A stretch of 64,000 bases of DNA from assembly GCA_003439945.1 (NCBI GenBank), contig QVRM01007020.1:1-64000 (forward strand), given 5' to 3'. The notes beneath the pieces were generated by a model, which searched no databases, was not told the DNA's origin, and worked only from the letters and a program-made list of their open reading frames with translations. This document shows positions 54,983 through 64,000 of the stretch, one piece after another. The position numbers were made by a program, and so were the translations under genes. The DNA is from Dermanyssus gallinae (taxonomy: Eukaryota; Arthropoda; Arachnida; Mesostigmata; Dermanyssidae). Positions within the stretch are counted from its first letter, which is position 1. The number at the start of each line of letters is the position of its first letter.

Positions 54983-56443
54983 TTGCGGCTTTACCTAGTC
55001 AACGATCCCCAATTTCCGATGTTATTCGGTCGCGATTGGATGAAAGCGCTGAGGTGGGGGCACCTCGAAGTTCATCGAGTAGAAAGCGAAGCTAGTGATA
55101 TACTTTCTGCATACCCCAAGCTCACTGCGCCAAGCATTGGCACACTACCGGCAGTACACGCACTCACAGTCCAGTTCAAGGACCAGTTGAAGCCAATGTA
55201 TTTCAGACCTAGAAGAATACCGTATGCCCTCGCCGAGAACGTAGAAAAAGAGTTACTGGCGATGGAGAAGAAAGGACTCCTACAGAAGGTGGATCACTCC
55301 GACTGGGCGCACCCAATTGTTCCGGTAATTAAAAGCGACGGCTCAGTACGCATCTGCGCGGACCTCAAGGTTGGTTTGAACCAGCAAGTTAAACCACTTG
55401 AGTATAAGATGCCTACCGTGCAGGGTATTTTGGACAGCCTGGGTGAAGTATCGGTGTTTTCAAAAATCTACATTGCATCGGCGTTCATGCACGTGGAAAT
55501 CGACCCGGAACATCGAAAATACTTCACGATAACTACACCATTGGGTCTATTTCAACTGACCCGAATGCCATTCGGATATGTGGATGCACCGCTTATCTGG
55601 CAGCAGAAGATTGAAGCTGTAATATCAGGCATTCCAAATGTTCAAGTTTTCTACGATGACATTCTTCTAGCTACAAAGACAGTGGCGGAACACCGGAAAC
55701 AACTAAAATTACTACTAGAACGACTCAGCAACACCGATTTACGGATAAACGTTGGGAAGAGCAAATTCTTACAATCGGAGATCGAATACTGCGGATTCCA
55801 GTTGTCCAAGAAAGGAGTCGGTAAAACAAGAAGCAAGATTGCCGCGATAGAGGGAGTTCCAGTGCCAAAGAACGTTACGGAGCTAAAATCGTTCTTGGGG
55901 TTAGTACAATTCTACGGCTCGTTCGTGGAGAAGTTAGCGGACATCGCGTCTCCCCTGTATCAACTACTCAAGCAGGATGCCGTCTTCGAGTGGAACGAGA
56001 AGTGCCACCAGGCATTTAACAGCATAAAAAGACTATTGGCGTCGGACACCGTACTGATGATGTTCGACGCAAAGCATACAATTGTGCTGGCTACTGACGC
56101 TTCACCGGTAGGAATCGCTGCGGTGCTCTCACACCGTCTTCCAGACGATACTGAGAGACCTATAGCCTACCACTCTGCAACTCTCACTGAGACGGAAAAG
56201 CGGTATACTCAGCTTGACCGCGAAGCGCTGGCAATCAAGGAGGGCGTACAGAAATTTCAACTTTACTTATTCGGCAGACGTTTTATTCTGGTGACGGATT
56301 CAAAACCATTGAAGAGTATTTTCACTCCGTCTGCGAAGCTGCCCGCGCTAACTACAGCAAGACTGCAACACTACTACGATATTCCTATAAGCGTTCAATT
56401 TCGATATCGAGTATCGTCCGTCAAAAGACAACGGCAATGCTGA
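54983..56443 (+). pseudogene. LTR element reverse transcriptase and RNase H
   Basis: FPMLFGRDWMKAL is the protease end. RT motifs are KKGLLQKVDHSDWAHPIVPV, VRICADLKVGLNQ, RMPFGYVDAPLIWQ and VFYDDILLATK (YDDI box, about 55650). The connection is FLGLVQFYGSFVEKLADIAS. RNase H motifs are LATDASPVGIAAVLSH (about 56090), YTQLDREALAIKEGVQKF and ILVTDSKPL. The frame shifts near 56.40 kb, after which the usual DIEYRPSKDNGNADALSRLP is read in another frame. Confidence 0.87.
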
Positions 56444-56447
56444 CGCG

Positions 56448-57453
56448 TTGTCGCGACTACCGAGCAAATCGGAGGACCTGCCTACAGCAATTTGCTTGGC
56501 AGACACCGATATGTTTCACTGTTCGCTGGCTCCAGTGAACGCATCAGCTGTAGAGGAGGCCACCCAAGCGGACGCAACCTTGGTAGAATTCATCGATCAA
56601 CTACGACGATCAACGAAGGCTACGCTGGCTAAGGTGAGCGGTTCAGAGTTCACCGTGGTCGACGGTTGCCTGTACCGGGGACATCGCATAGTAATACCGA
56701 CATCTTTGCAGCAAAGCAATTCTCGACGACCTGCATTCTGGACATTTTGGAATGGTCAAGATGAAATCGGTGGCCCGCCAACACTGCTGGTGGCCGGGAA
56801 TCGATCAGGACATCGAGAAAACGGCTCGTAAATGTGCCACATGCATGTGCACAGCTAACGAACCGGCCCGAAGCGCAGAACATGCCTGGGAGCCGACTAA
56901 CGGGCCGTGGCAGCGAGTTCATATCGACCACGCTGGACCAATTGGCGGTAGTTGGTACCTGATTATCGTTGACGCATACTCCAAATGGATAGAAGTTTTC
57001 AGCGTCAATTCTACATCAAGTCGGGCTACGATGGCGAAATTAGACGAGTGTTTTGCACGCTACGGGTTTCCCCTACAGCTCGTCTCGGATAATGCTACCG
57101 GATTCTGCAGTCATGAATTTACGACATTCCTGGCAGAACGAGGTATTGAACACCGCCGTTCTGCACCATTTCACCCAGCAACCAACGGACAAGCTGAAAG
57201 AGCAGTACAGACTATAAAGAAAGGTCTTAAGAAAGTTGGATTGCCGGAAAAGAAACCCAGAGAGTTCAATGCATTTCTTCAACGTCTCAGAAACCAGCCT
57301 TCAGAAACTACGGGAAAAAGCCCCGCATTTTTATTTCTCGGACGACAGATTCGTGATCGCATATCCCAGCTAAAAGAGAAGCGACAAGTACCAGCGAAGC
57401 CAGCTGAGAGGGTCTCAACATTCTCGCCATCCGCCACGAAAACATATTGTTGA
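56448..57453 (+). pseudogene. LTR element integrase, 3'-truncated
   Basis: The N-terminal HHCC zinc domain is split by a frameshift near 56.71 kb: LDDLHSGHFGMVKMKS gives the two His and ARKCATC the two Cys. The catalytic core (from 56930) shows IDHAGPIGGSWYLIIVDAYS (first D), VSDNATGFCSHEF (second D) and HPATNGQAERAVQT (E). The C-terminal domain ends abruptly at about 57435; the last residues come from the neighbouring element. Confidence 0.83.
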
Positions 57454-58600
57454 TTCGGTCAGATCGTGCAACTATTTTTGACGATATGGTTTGAGTACTG
57501 CGCAGATTGTTGTTTCGAATATTAAAAAAGATAGGGAGTCTATTCGACTGAGATATTCGTGCGTACATTTTAAAATCTGCTCTCGAGTGTCGTTCTGATA
57601 TAGGTAGTAAGTCGAGACTGCTACGCTCTACCTTACATCTCAATGCAACACGTCGAAGGAATTTAGACTGAACTTTTTCAATTGCATCAATATGTTTCTT
57701 TAAATACGGCCGCCAGACTTCACAGCTGTAGATGAATTTGGGAAGTACAAGGCTATTATAGAGGCGGATATAAAACAATGGACATTCGATAATAAAACAA
57801 CGAAATATCATGTTACATATAAGACTAGCAGATTGAATGGTCTGCGTAATGTGAATGTTAAAATCTAGCTCCGGTGTTATCGTTACCCCAAGATCGCGAA
57901 TGCTGTTTACTCTGGGTATATCCTGTCCATCAAGTGTGTAGACGTGGCCCTCCTTCAGACACACAACGGCGCATTTAGGGACCGAAATGATCATATCATT
58001 TTTGACGCACCAATCGGAGATGGAGTCAATTGTTTTCTGTAATATTTCCCTGTCAGCCTTTGTGCCAGATGGCCCGTAAAGTTTAAGATCATCTGCATAT
58101 AGTTTGTGCTTAAGGGCTCCGGGTATAACGTTTTTAAGATCTAAAATGAATATACAGAATAACAATGGGCCCAGACATGATCCCTGAGGCACGCCCGAGG
58201 GACACACCCCATACTGACTAAAACTGTTGTTGACCCGCACACAAAACCTTCGATTCGTTAGATAACTTGATATCCATAAAACACTGTGCTTGTCTATATT
58301 TAGGTCAATTAGTTTCTGTAAAAGTTTAAAATGGTTTACTCTGTCAAATGCTTTAGAAAAATCAAAGTATATACAATCAAACGCTTTCTTTTTGTTAATA
58401 TAAATGGCCCAATCTTGAACCATTTCAACTAGCTGCGTTGCTGTAGATTTGCCCTTAGTAAAGCCATGTTGCTGCTCGTCAAGCATTTCCTCAGACTGCA
58501 TGAAGTTAAATATGTGATCCACAAGTAATTTTTCAAATAATATACACGCTATTGATGATTGTGCCACAGGTCTATAGTTATCAACCGCCGCCACCAGTTT
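57436..58600 (-). pseudogene. CR1-like RT fragment, minus strand
   Basis: The open frame runs without stops from 58594 down to 57308, its last part being chance read-through into the LTR element. It starts in the RT with DNYRPVAQSSIACILFEKLL, then EQQHGFTKGKSTATQLVE, DFSKAFDRVNH and CPSGVPQGSCLGPLLFCIF. HKLYADDLKLYGP (YADD at about 58095) and IRDLGVTITPELDFNIHI follow, with a post-RT end RINNMFSWRMARML. Both ends are truncated: the 5' end abuts the R1-like element at about 58.6 kb and the 3' end abuts the LTR integrase. The lack of stops suggests a fairly young copy. Confidence 0.8.
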
Positions 58601-58603
58601 CTT

Positions 58604-59500
58604 TCAAGCGCCCTCCCTAGTTTGGCAGATTAGGGTTCTGAGAGATCGCCGTTTTTTCCTATATACGTTCTGTTGGATCTGAGCCCTCTCCATGAAGGGG
58701 CCGAGTTTGGTCTCCGCTGCGCCCGCCCGCCACCGGCGGGCTAGCCAGGACCGGACACGTGTTGGAGTCCTGTTTGCCCTGATGCATATCCTTCGCGCCG
58801 CCTCTATATCGTCGTTCCACCAACTCTTGGGGGGGCGGCTGGTCTTCTGGAAGAGAGCTCCGCCGCCTCGCAAGCCGTTGTAAGCGTTTTGCTACCTGGT
58901 CCGCCTCTGGGCCACTTGGTTCCCATTCGGCAGCGTATTGGTCTAGTACGGAGACCAGTTTCCTCTTGTTTAGTCTTCGCATCTGCGACATGCGACGAGG
59001 TCTTGCGTTAACTGCAGCTCGTCCGGGAAGGGTAAAGAAGATGTAGGTAAAGAAGATGTAGCGGTGATCACTTAGGAACTCTTCTTCCTCGAGCACTGCC
59101 ACTCCGTTATTAAGGGCAGTCCTCCGTCATTAGCGAAGGTGAGGTCTATGTGGGATTTATGCGTCCCTCAGGAGAAGGTCGGTGCGCTCCCCCGATTTAC
59201 CACTGACGAAGCCGCCTCCGAGGCCCAGTTCGCTAGGATACGGCATCTCTCCGTTGTTGATCAGCTTCTTTATATCATATTGGCCGCATTAAAGTCTCTT
59301 GTCATCTCAATTCGTCGCCGCAGGCGGCTTTTCAGTGATTGTCCTAGGGTGTCCAGAAAACTTGAGAATTGTTTCTTTGTTAGTGAAAAGTAGCATGCGC
59401 AAAATACCGCCGTGTCGTGAATGTCAATCCAGACAAACCCTGGCCCGTCGCCCTGCCCGGCCACTTGCCGACTGCGGCCTTGGCCCGACCACCAGATGGC
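58604..59500 (-). pseudogene. R1-like ORF2 endonuclease and linker, decayed
   Basis: GDGPGFVWIDIHDTAVFCAC, then FSSFLDTLGQSL and RRIEMTRDFNAANM (GDFNA changed to RDFNA) occupy 59460-59275. GTHKSHIDLTFANDGGL (about 59165-59115) and FLSDHRYIFFTYI (about 59080) follow. The linker (58659-59102) includes MSQMRRLNKRKLVSVLDQYA. The loss of the GD of GDFNA and several frame breaks make it inactive. Confidence 0.7.
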
Positions 59501-59931
59501 CGCATCAATGTCTTATCTGTGTTCCAGTTTGTGTTGCTGCAAGTGGGGTTGACGTTCGGTTTCGTAAGTAAGCATAAATCAATGTCCTGACGCCCTGCTA
59601 AATGTTAAGCATGTCGTGTGCCGCACGGCACCTGTTTAAATGTATTTGAAGTATTTCTAACATTACTTGGCTTTCCAGTTCCCGCCTGCGATGATCCAGT
59701 CAGGACCGCCATCCTTAGCCGGGGTGGTTCTTGCAGTTGTTGGGCCCCTATCGCCCATCTTCTTTCCGCTTTTTCCGTTATTGGGTAGTTAAATGCTCTC
59801 GTGCCCCGGTTCCACTCCTGATCCCGAGGTGGAGCCCGCAGCGGAGGGGGCGTCATTAGGCGTTGCACCCTGGGGCTTCTGTTGCATGGGGGGGTGCCCC
59901 TGCGAAAGTCCTCCTGGCAGATCGAGCCGCG

Positions 59932-61243
59932 TCAACCTGTTGCCGGTATGATGGACTTTTGTACTCGTTGACCAAGTGGTCGGAAACTCCAATGGCAGAT
60001 GCGTGGGATGGGTTCCGCTACCTTGCAAGCCTCGGCTCTGTGGTTTAGGTGCTGGCACCGGAAACAGGTCGGCAGCCGGACCAATGCTCCCGGTATCGCC
60101 GAGTCTGCCGTCCGCGATCGGATGTCTCTAAGCGTGTCCGCAAAGAACTTGCCCTCCGCCAGCCGCACCCGGATGGTAGTCCGAGTGGTAGGCTCAACCT
60201 TGAAAATAAAGGGCTCAAAGTCAAAGAGGCAGAGACCCGCCGGATCGCTGGTTTTCTCCGAGCATACATCCAGCGCGCCCCTCCCTCCGCTTGTAGCGTC
60301 AGAATGGCCAGGGTCCTGTGCATTTGCAGATTTCGCCGCTGCGATGCTACAAAGAGAAGTGGCCTCTTTTCCTGTGCAAGCTGTAGTGTTTTTTGCTACT
60401 ATTTTCTTAAAGACGGCCATTACTGGCTCTTTCAGTTCCGCGTTTGGTTCAACTACGGCTACAACCAGACATGGCTAAGGCGGGAGAAGCCTCGGATCCC
60501 TCGATAGACTCCAAGGCGACCGTGCTACGTAGTACTGCCGCCGTTCCTGCCGGGCTATCTAAAATCGCTCGCAGAGACGGGAATTGGCTACTAAGAGCTG
60601 CGGCCATGGCCAAGTCGTGCTCTGCTCCTCTTAGTGGTAGTAGACCCCTAACATCTCTAGACTCCGTTATATTTGCGGTTGTCATCACTACCCGCTGGAG
60701 GGCCTCCCGGGGCCACGGTTTCTTCGCTAGTCTTAGAACCTCTTCGTGCGCATGGGCCTCCCTGCCTTTTCTTCTAGGGCCCTCCGTTGCGCCTGGTCTT
60801 CGAGATCTTTCCGCTTGCATCTGCTGCAGATTCCTTTGGGGAGGCGTCTCCGCTATTGTATCGTCCGCCATAAGACGAGTTTCCCTTCTATTTCTGTCTA
60901 GGGCGTCGTGCGCCTTTTTTAAACGTTCAAAAGCCCTCGGTAGCCTTTTCGATATATCCTTAAGCTCAATCTTGGTGTTCTACACCTTGCAGAGCTCCAT
61001 AATCTGTTCCGTGTACTTTGCCATGATTCCCACGGCATCTTAAATGTCCCGGTCGATTTCGGTTTTGCCGTGCCGGGGGCCCTTCTTAGTCGTTTCCGGG
61101 ACCGGCGATACGGTCGTCGGCCTTATCCTCTTCCGCCCAGGCAGCGGTTTACCATAGGAGTGGCCCGCTTGCCCCGTTTTCATCTCGTCATCCTCCTCCT
61201 CTGGGGCCGGCGCTCCCCTCGAGTCGCCGTCACGCTCAGCCAT
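59932..61243 (-). pseudogene. R1-like ORF1 (gag), frameshifted
   Basis: The pieces are: an acidic N-terminus; AVGIMAKYTEQIMELCKV and RLPRAFERLKKAHDALDRNR (helical, about 61040-60900); ADDTIAETPPQRNLQQMQAE up to SPAGTAAVLRSTVALESIEG (60449-60871); and a folded part with PFIFKVEPTTRTTIRVRLAE. A first zinc knuckle CFRCQHLNHRAEACK lies at about 60065-60025 in a frame ending at 59932. Several frame changes break it. Such proteins bind the element RNA. Confidence 0.68.
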
Positions 61244-61700
61244 TTCTGGCCTCCCGCAAGGGCAGGGGGGGGGGCAATGGGGGGTGTTATGGTTATGTAG
61301 GAAACTTCAAGCTGGATGGTGGTGTGCTTCCCATAGGTCCGTAGGTCATCTGTCAGCCCCAGTACTTAACCTCAACTCTGAGGAGAGTCTGGTCCTCAGG
61401 TAAATATCCTTCCCGTGTAAGAATAAGATGGATCGTGACCAACCAACTGGGCGCCGATCCGCCTGTGCTCTGTTCTTTGGGCGTCACCTCCACACTCACC
61501 CTCGCACCGCCTCCTGCCGCTTTGCGCGCCGCACCGTTCTTTCTGCAAGTCACTGTACCACACAGCACGCGGTGCACCTGGCGAGGGAAGAGAGAACATC
61601 GCTAAACTCTCTCCTCTCTCTCTCGCGGCGCAGTCGAAGGTACTACCCTTCGGCAGCAGACGCCCACGAAGACAGTCGTACTTAGCCGAGGCTCACAAGT

Positions 61701-62274
61701 TACACTAGTATTAATCTCGCAGTTCATCGCGGAGCGTCCAAAAAACACGTCCGTTCACTTCGAAAGCCAGCACGAAACTGCATGAAGGGCCGTCAGCTTC
61801 ACATTCAGTTGCTGGATAATGCTTATTTTAGGACATCTTGCACAGTCCGCGCACGTATTATCTCCGTAGATTCATCCAGGTGGCACACAGTTCATGTGGT
61901 ACAATCGGAAACACAAGCCAGGGCATGAAGCTAAGGGAATCCCGCTTTTGTGGAAAGCACAGTTGGACATGAGCGCCGCTATCTTGGACGCGACGAATTA
62001 GTCACACAGAGTAGGGTGTCACATGAGCGTTCTAGTTTATCGTATCGTCTCACTTAAATGTATAACACCCGCTAAAAGCTCAAAACCAAAAAAATAACTA
62101 TTTTTTGTAAACTTAAAATTTTATAATATATATTGTTCGGATATGTATACAAGCTAAAATGTGGTACTACAGCTCTACTGTAAAAACATATAATATTTGA
62201 TGTCTATTTTAAATAATTAATTAGACATACGTTCATCAATAACATCCTATTATCCCCGCGATTTGTCTTTTTAG
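61701..62274. other. Intron end before the last visible receptor exon
   Basis: AT-rich in its second half, leading to the acceptor at 62273-62274. No other feature was seen. Confidence 0.5.
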
Positions 62275-62388
62275 AGATCCGGCGTGACTATTGACAGGAG
62301 AATACGGGCCCAGACTAATCTAAAGCTAATACCTTTGAAAACAGAAAAGGTTCCGAAAATAATATTTCCCATATTTTGGATGGAAGTG
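62275..62388 (+). CDS. CD36-like receptor, penultimate-type exon
   Basis: The acceptor is GTCTTTTTAG and the donor is GAAGTG|GTGAGT. The phase-0 exon of 38 codons reads RSGVTIDRRIRAQTNLKLIP and ends in a P.IIFPIFWMEV block. This matches the family's TG..l....R.Q.N..l......v....P..W.e region, which directly precedes the C-terminal membrane helix. It is separated from the sixth visible exon by 18.6 kb of retroelement debris. The phase agreement and motif order make it very likely part of the same gene. No following exon with the last membrane helix was recognised before the window ends. Confidence 0.83.
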
Positions 62389-62941
62389 GTGAGTGCTATC
62401 CAAATTATATGTGGTTAAAAATGTTTTGTGTTTTACGTTTATAATTTAAATTTCATCATTCCATCATCGATGCATTATCTCGTATTTTGCGTACATTTTT
62501 ATTTTACCATTATGTGTAACACGTACGTACATAAAACACGTTTACAAAACAGTATAAATTGACGCTGTTACATCTCTTAAATATTACAAGTTTTATAAAG
62601 TATTAGAGATGAGAAATTAAGTTATCATTTAAAGCACCTTTGCTGTTTGCCGTGTGAGCGTAAGAAGATAGACCTAATCAACATATAATAACGAGATTTC
62701 CGTACGAGGGAACAACAGGTCCATTTTACAGATAGACACTAACTTCTGGTGAGATTCGTTATAGTATTTGCCGGCGCACGTAAGTGCCAGATAGAACACG
62801 AATGTATATTTATTTATCTACTCGAACGCTGTTATGGGAGAAACGTTATGGAAGAAAAATTTAAGATCCAACATGTTAAGCACTATGTGTATGTCTTCAT
62901 TTTTCATATAAAGTTTACTCGTAATAGACAAACCGAATTAC

Positions 62942-63125
62942 GAGCCCGGTGGCGTAGTGTATTCCCCTGCGCCTTGCGACCGGAGGAGACACATAGGAGC
63001 GCGGGTTCGAGCCCCACCGTTGCACATTCGTATTTATGGGGGTCCGTCTATGAAGCAATGCAAAATGCAGTCCCGTAGACGTTAAATCTTAGCTAGGGGT
63101 CAGCCCAAAAAGTTTTTTTTTATTT
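62942..63125 (+). mobile_element. tRNA-derived SINE copy with 12-bp target-site duplication
   Basis: This is the same family as at 3292-3467. It starts GAGCCCGGTGGCGTAGTG, contains the B-box GGTTCGAGCCC and the body ATGGGGGTCCGTCTATGAAG, and ends at GTCAGCCCAAAAAG plus a T-rich stretch. AAACCGAATTAC (62930-62941) and AAACAGAATTAC (63126-63137) flank it, one mismatch in 12. It lies about 550 bp downstream of the receptor exon ending at 62388. Confidence 0.85.
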
Positions 63126-63360
63126 AAACAGAATTACGTTATTATATTATAATTACGAGTTTTATCAAACGTCCTCGTATTTGCAGTATACGCGCTGTGC
63201 AGTAGTTCGATGTCTCGTGGAAGTGCAAGATGCATATAGCAGAGATGTGTTACCCAAACTGATATAGATGTGTGTAATGTGGCTTTGCTTAGCATTATAC
63301 CTAATTACACATGTCACCCTTTTATATCAGGGACGTTTAGAGCGGCAGCATATATATTAT

Positions 63361-64000
63361 CTACGCATCCATATAATCCATGTCTACTTCAATACCTAGT
63401 GAGTATTTGCCTTCCATTCGGACAACCTCTTCTTTGTAATATCGACCAGGTACATTTGGTTTTAGAGCTAGGGCCTCCAACAACTCTATATCTCTGCTCC
63501 CCTCTAAGGCTGTAATACACTTTTTAATAATAAGCTCGATTGACTCATTCTCTAGCCCACAGGCTCGACATTCTGTACTTTGCGCCTCCTTATACTTAGC
63601 TATATGTATCCAATTATTCAACATCCCTGTCCTGGCATCTCCCAATATCCTACTCTCTCGTGAATTATCTTATACCCATTCTACCCCGCTCCTTTTCCGC
63701 TTCTCCTTTCCATATATTGTTGCCAAACTTTATCTGGAACCCATCGCCAATTTATATTTGTCTGTATATGACTTGTTTACCTTTAGTTTTACCATTTTCT
63801 TTCATTACCCTTGCCCTTGCCTATTGCTGACTATTGTACGCAATCTCCCTAGCTGCGAACTCTACTCTCCGATACCACTTCATTTTAATCCTAAGTGCCG
63901 TCTTTACTAGCTGCATCTGTTTTTTAACCCATCTTTTATTTAAGACATTTTCAATCCTTCTACTAAGTCTTTGCTTACTTTGTACTGCCCTTTGTAAAAT
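63361..64000 (-). pseudogene. LINE ORF2 C-terminal fragment, minus strand
   Basis: Reading the minus strand, RTGMLNNWIHIAKYKEAQST precedes CRACGLENESIELIIKKC. This is a C-x2-C-x8-(H)-x4-C knuckle in which the His position is Ile, as at the end of R1/I/jockey ORF2 proteins. Upstream in its sense (63.7-64.0 kb) is charged helical sequence (RAVQSKQRLSRRIENVLNKR) with stops. It runs off the window. Confidence 0.5.

Larger units (their letters stand above)
53678..57435 (+). mobile_element. Ty3/gypsy (mag-like) LTR retrotransposon, 3'-truncated
   Basis: The order is PBS, gag with zinc knuckle, protease, RT, RNase H and integrase, typical of Ty3/gypsy. Four frame breaks were seen (about 54.88, a stop at 54963, about 56.40 and about 56.71 kb). 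The integrase ends early near 57435, where a minus-strand CR1-like RT begins. The rest of the integrase and the 3' LTR are missing. There is no envelope gene. The element lies in the 18.6-kb intron of the CD36-like gene in the same orientation. Confidence 0.85.
58601..61700 (-). mobile_element. R1-like element, 5' half (ORF1 and endonuclease), minus strand
   Basis: ORF1 starts at MAERDGDSRGAPAPEEEDDE (61243), preceded by an apparent 5' UTR up to about 61.7 kb. ORF1 runs in pieces to about 59.95 kb, and ORF2 endonuclease remnants occupy 59.5-58.6 kb. The RT half is absent: it is cut at about 58.6 kb by a different family. The order and motifs are those of R1-clade elements outside rDNA. Confidence 0.72.

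Noticed and set aside
62749..63078. 109-codon + strand frame as the last receptor exon
   Set aside because: It has no C-terminal membrane helix of the family and runs into the SINE at 62942.

Overview
This is a window of a metazoan nuclear genome, most likely an arthropod (a chelicerate is possible, but the sequence does not prove it). It has no bacterial gene layout. It holds one split host gene with consensus splice sites, buried in a dense, layered set of retrotransposons, with tRNA-derived SINEs, (AAT)n microsatellite arrays and a foldback element.

Host gene. Seven exons of a class B scavenger receptor (CD36/SCARB/croquemort family) can be joined on the + strand with matching intron phases: 15423-15654, 38617-38856, 42391-42555, 42814-42860, 43179-43359, 43517-43724 and 62275-62388. 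The gene therefore spans at least 47 kb. Intron sizes are about 23 kb, 3.5 kb, 258 bp, 318 bp, 157 bp and 18.6 kb. The first coding exon, with the extreme N-terminus, and the last exon, with the C-terminal membrane helix, were not found. Almost all mobile elements described below lie inside its introns or just upstream.

Mobile layer. (1) 0-15 kb: decayed fragments of several non-LTR families, a SINE with a perfect 14-bp target-site duplication, a 0.5-kb dispersed repeat, and a foldback element. (2) 15.9-20.5 kb: a nearly intact two-ORF CR1-like element (PHD plus SGNH-like ORF1; endonuclease-RT ORF2); a decayed relative lies at 12.25-14.13 kb. (3) 20.9-30.1 kb: a nested block. An element with a restriction-like endonuclease (RLE) is bounded by (AAT)n arrays and interrupted by a CR1/L2-like element carrying a 12-bp duplication. 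The 5' part of that insert is inverted and encodes a 2A-like peptide and a PHD finger. A longer copy of the inserted family lies at 26.4-30.04 kb, also between (AAT)n arrays. (4) 30.2-35.07 kb: an I-group element with gag-like ORF1, endonuclease, RT and an internally deleted RNase H. (5) 35.07-37.9 kb and 40.09-42.1 kb: further RLE elements. (6) 44-50 kb: R1-like fragments and a 0.38-kb tandem duplication. (7) 51-53.3 kb: a decayed CR1/jockey-like element; 53.4-57.44 kb: a Ty3/mag-like LTR retrotransposon; 57.44-58.6 kb: a CR1-like RT fragment; 58.6-61.7 kb: the 5' half of an R1-like element. (8) 62.9-63.13 kb: a second SINE copy with its duplication; the window ends in a decayed LINE 3' end.

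No element looks fully autonomous. The 15.9-20.5 kb copy comes closest, with two long open frames.
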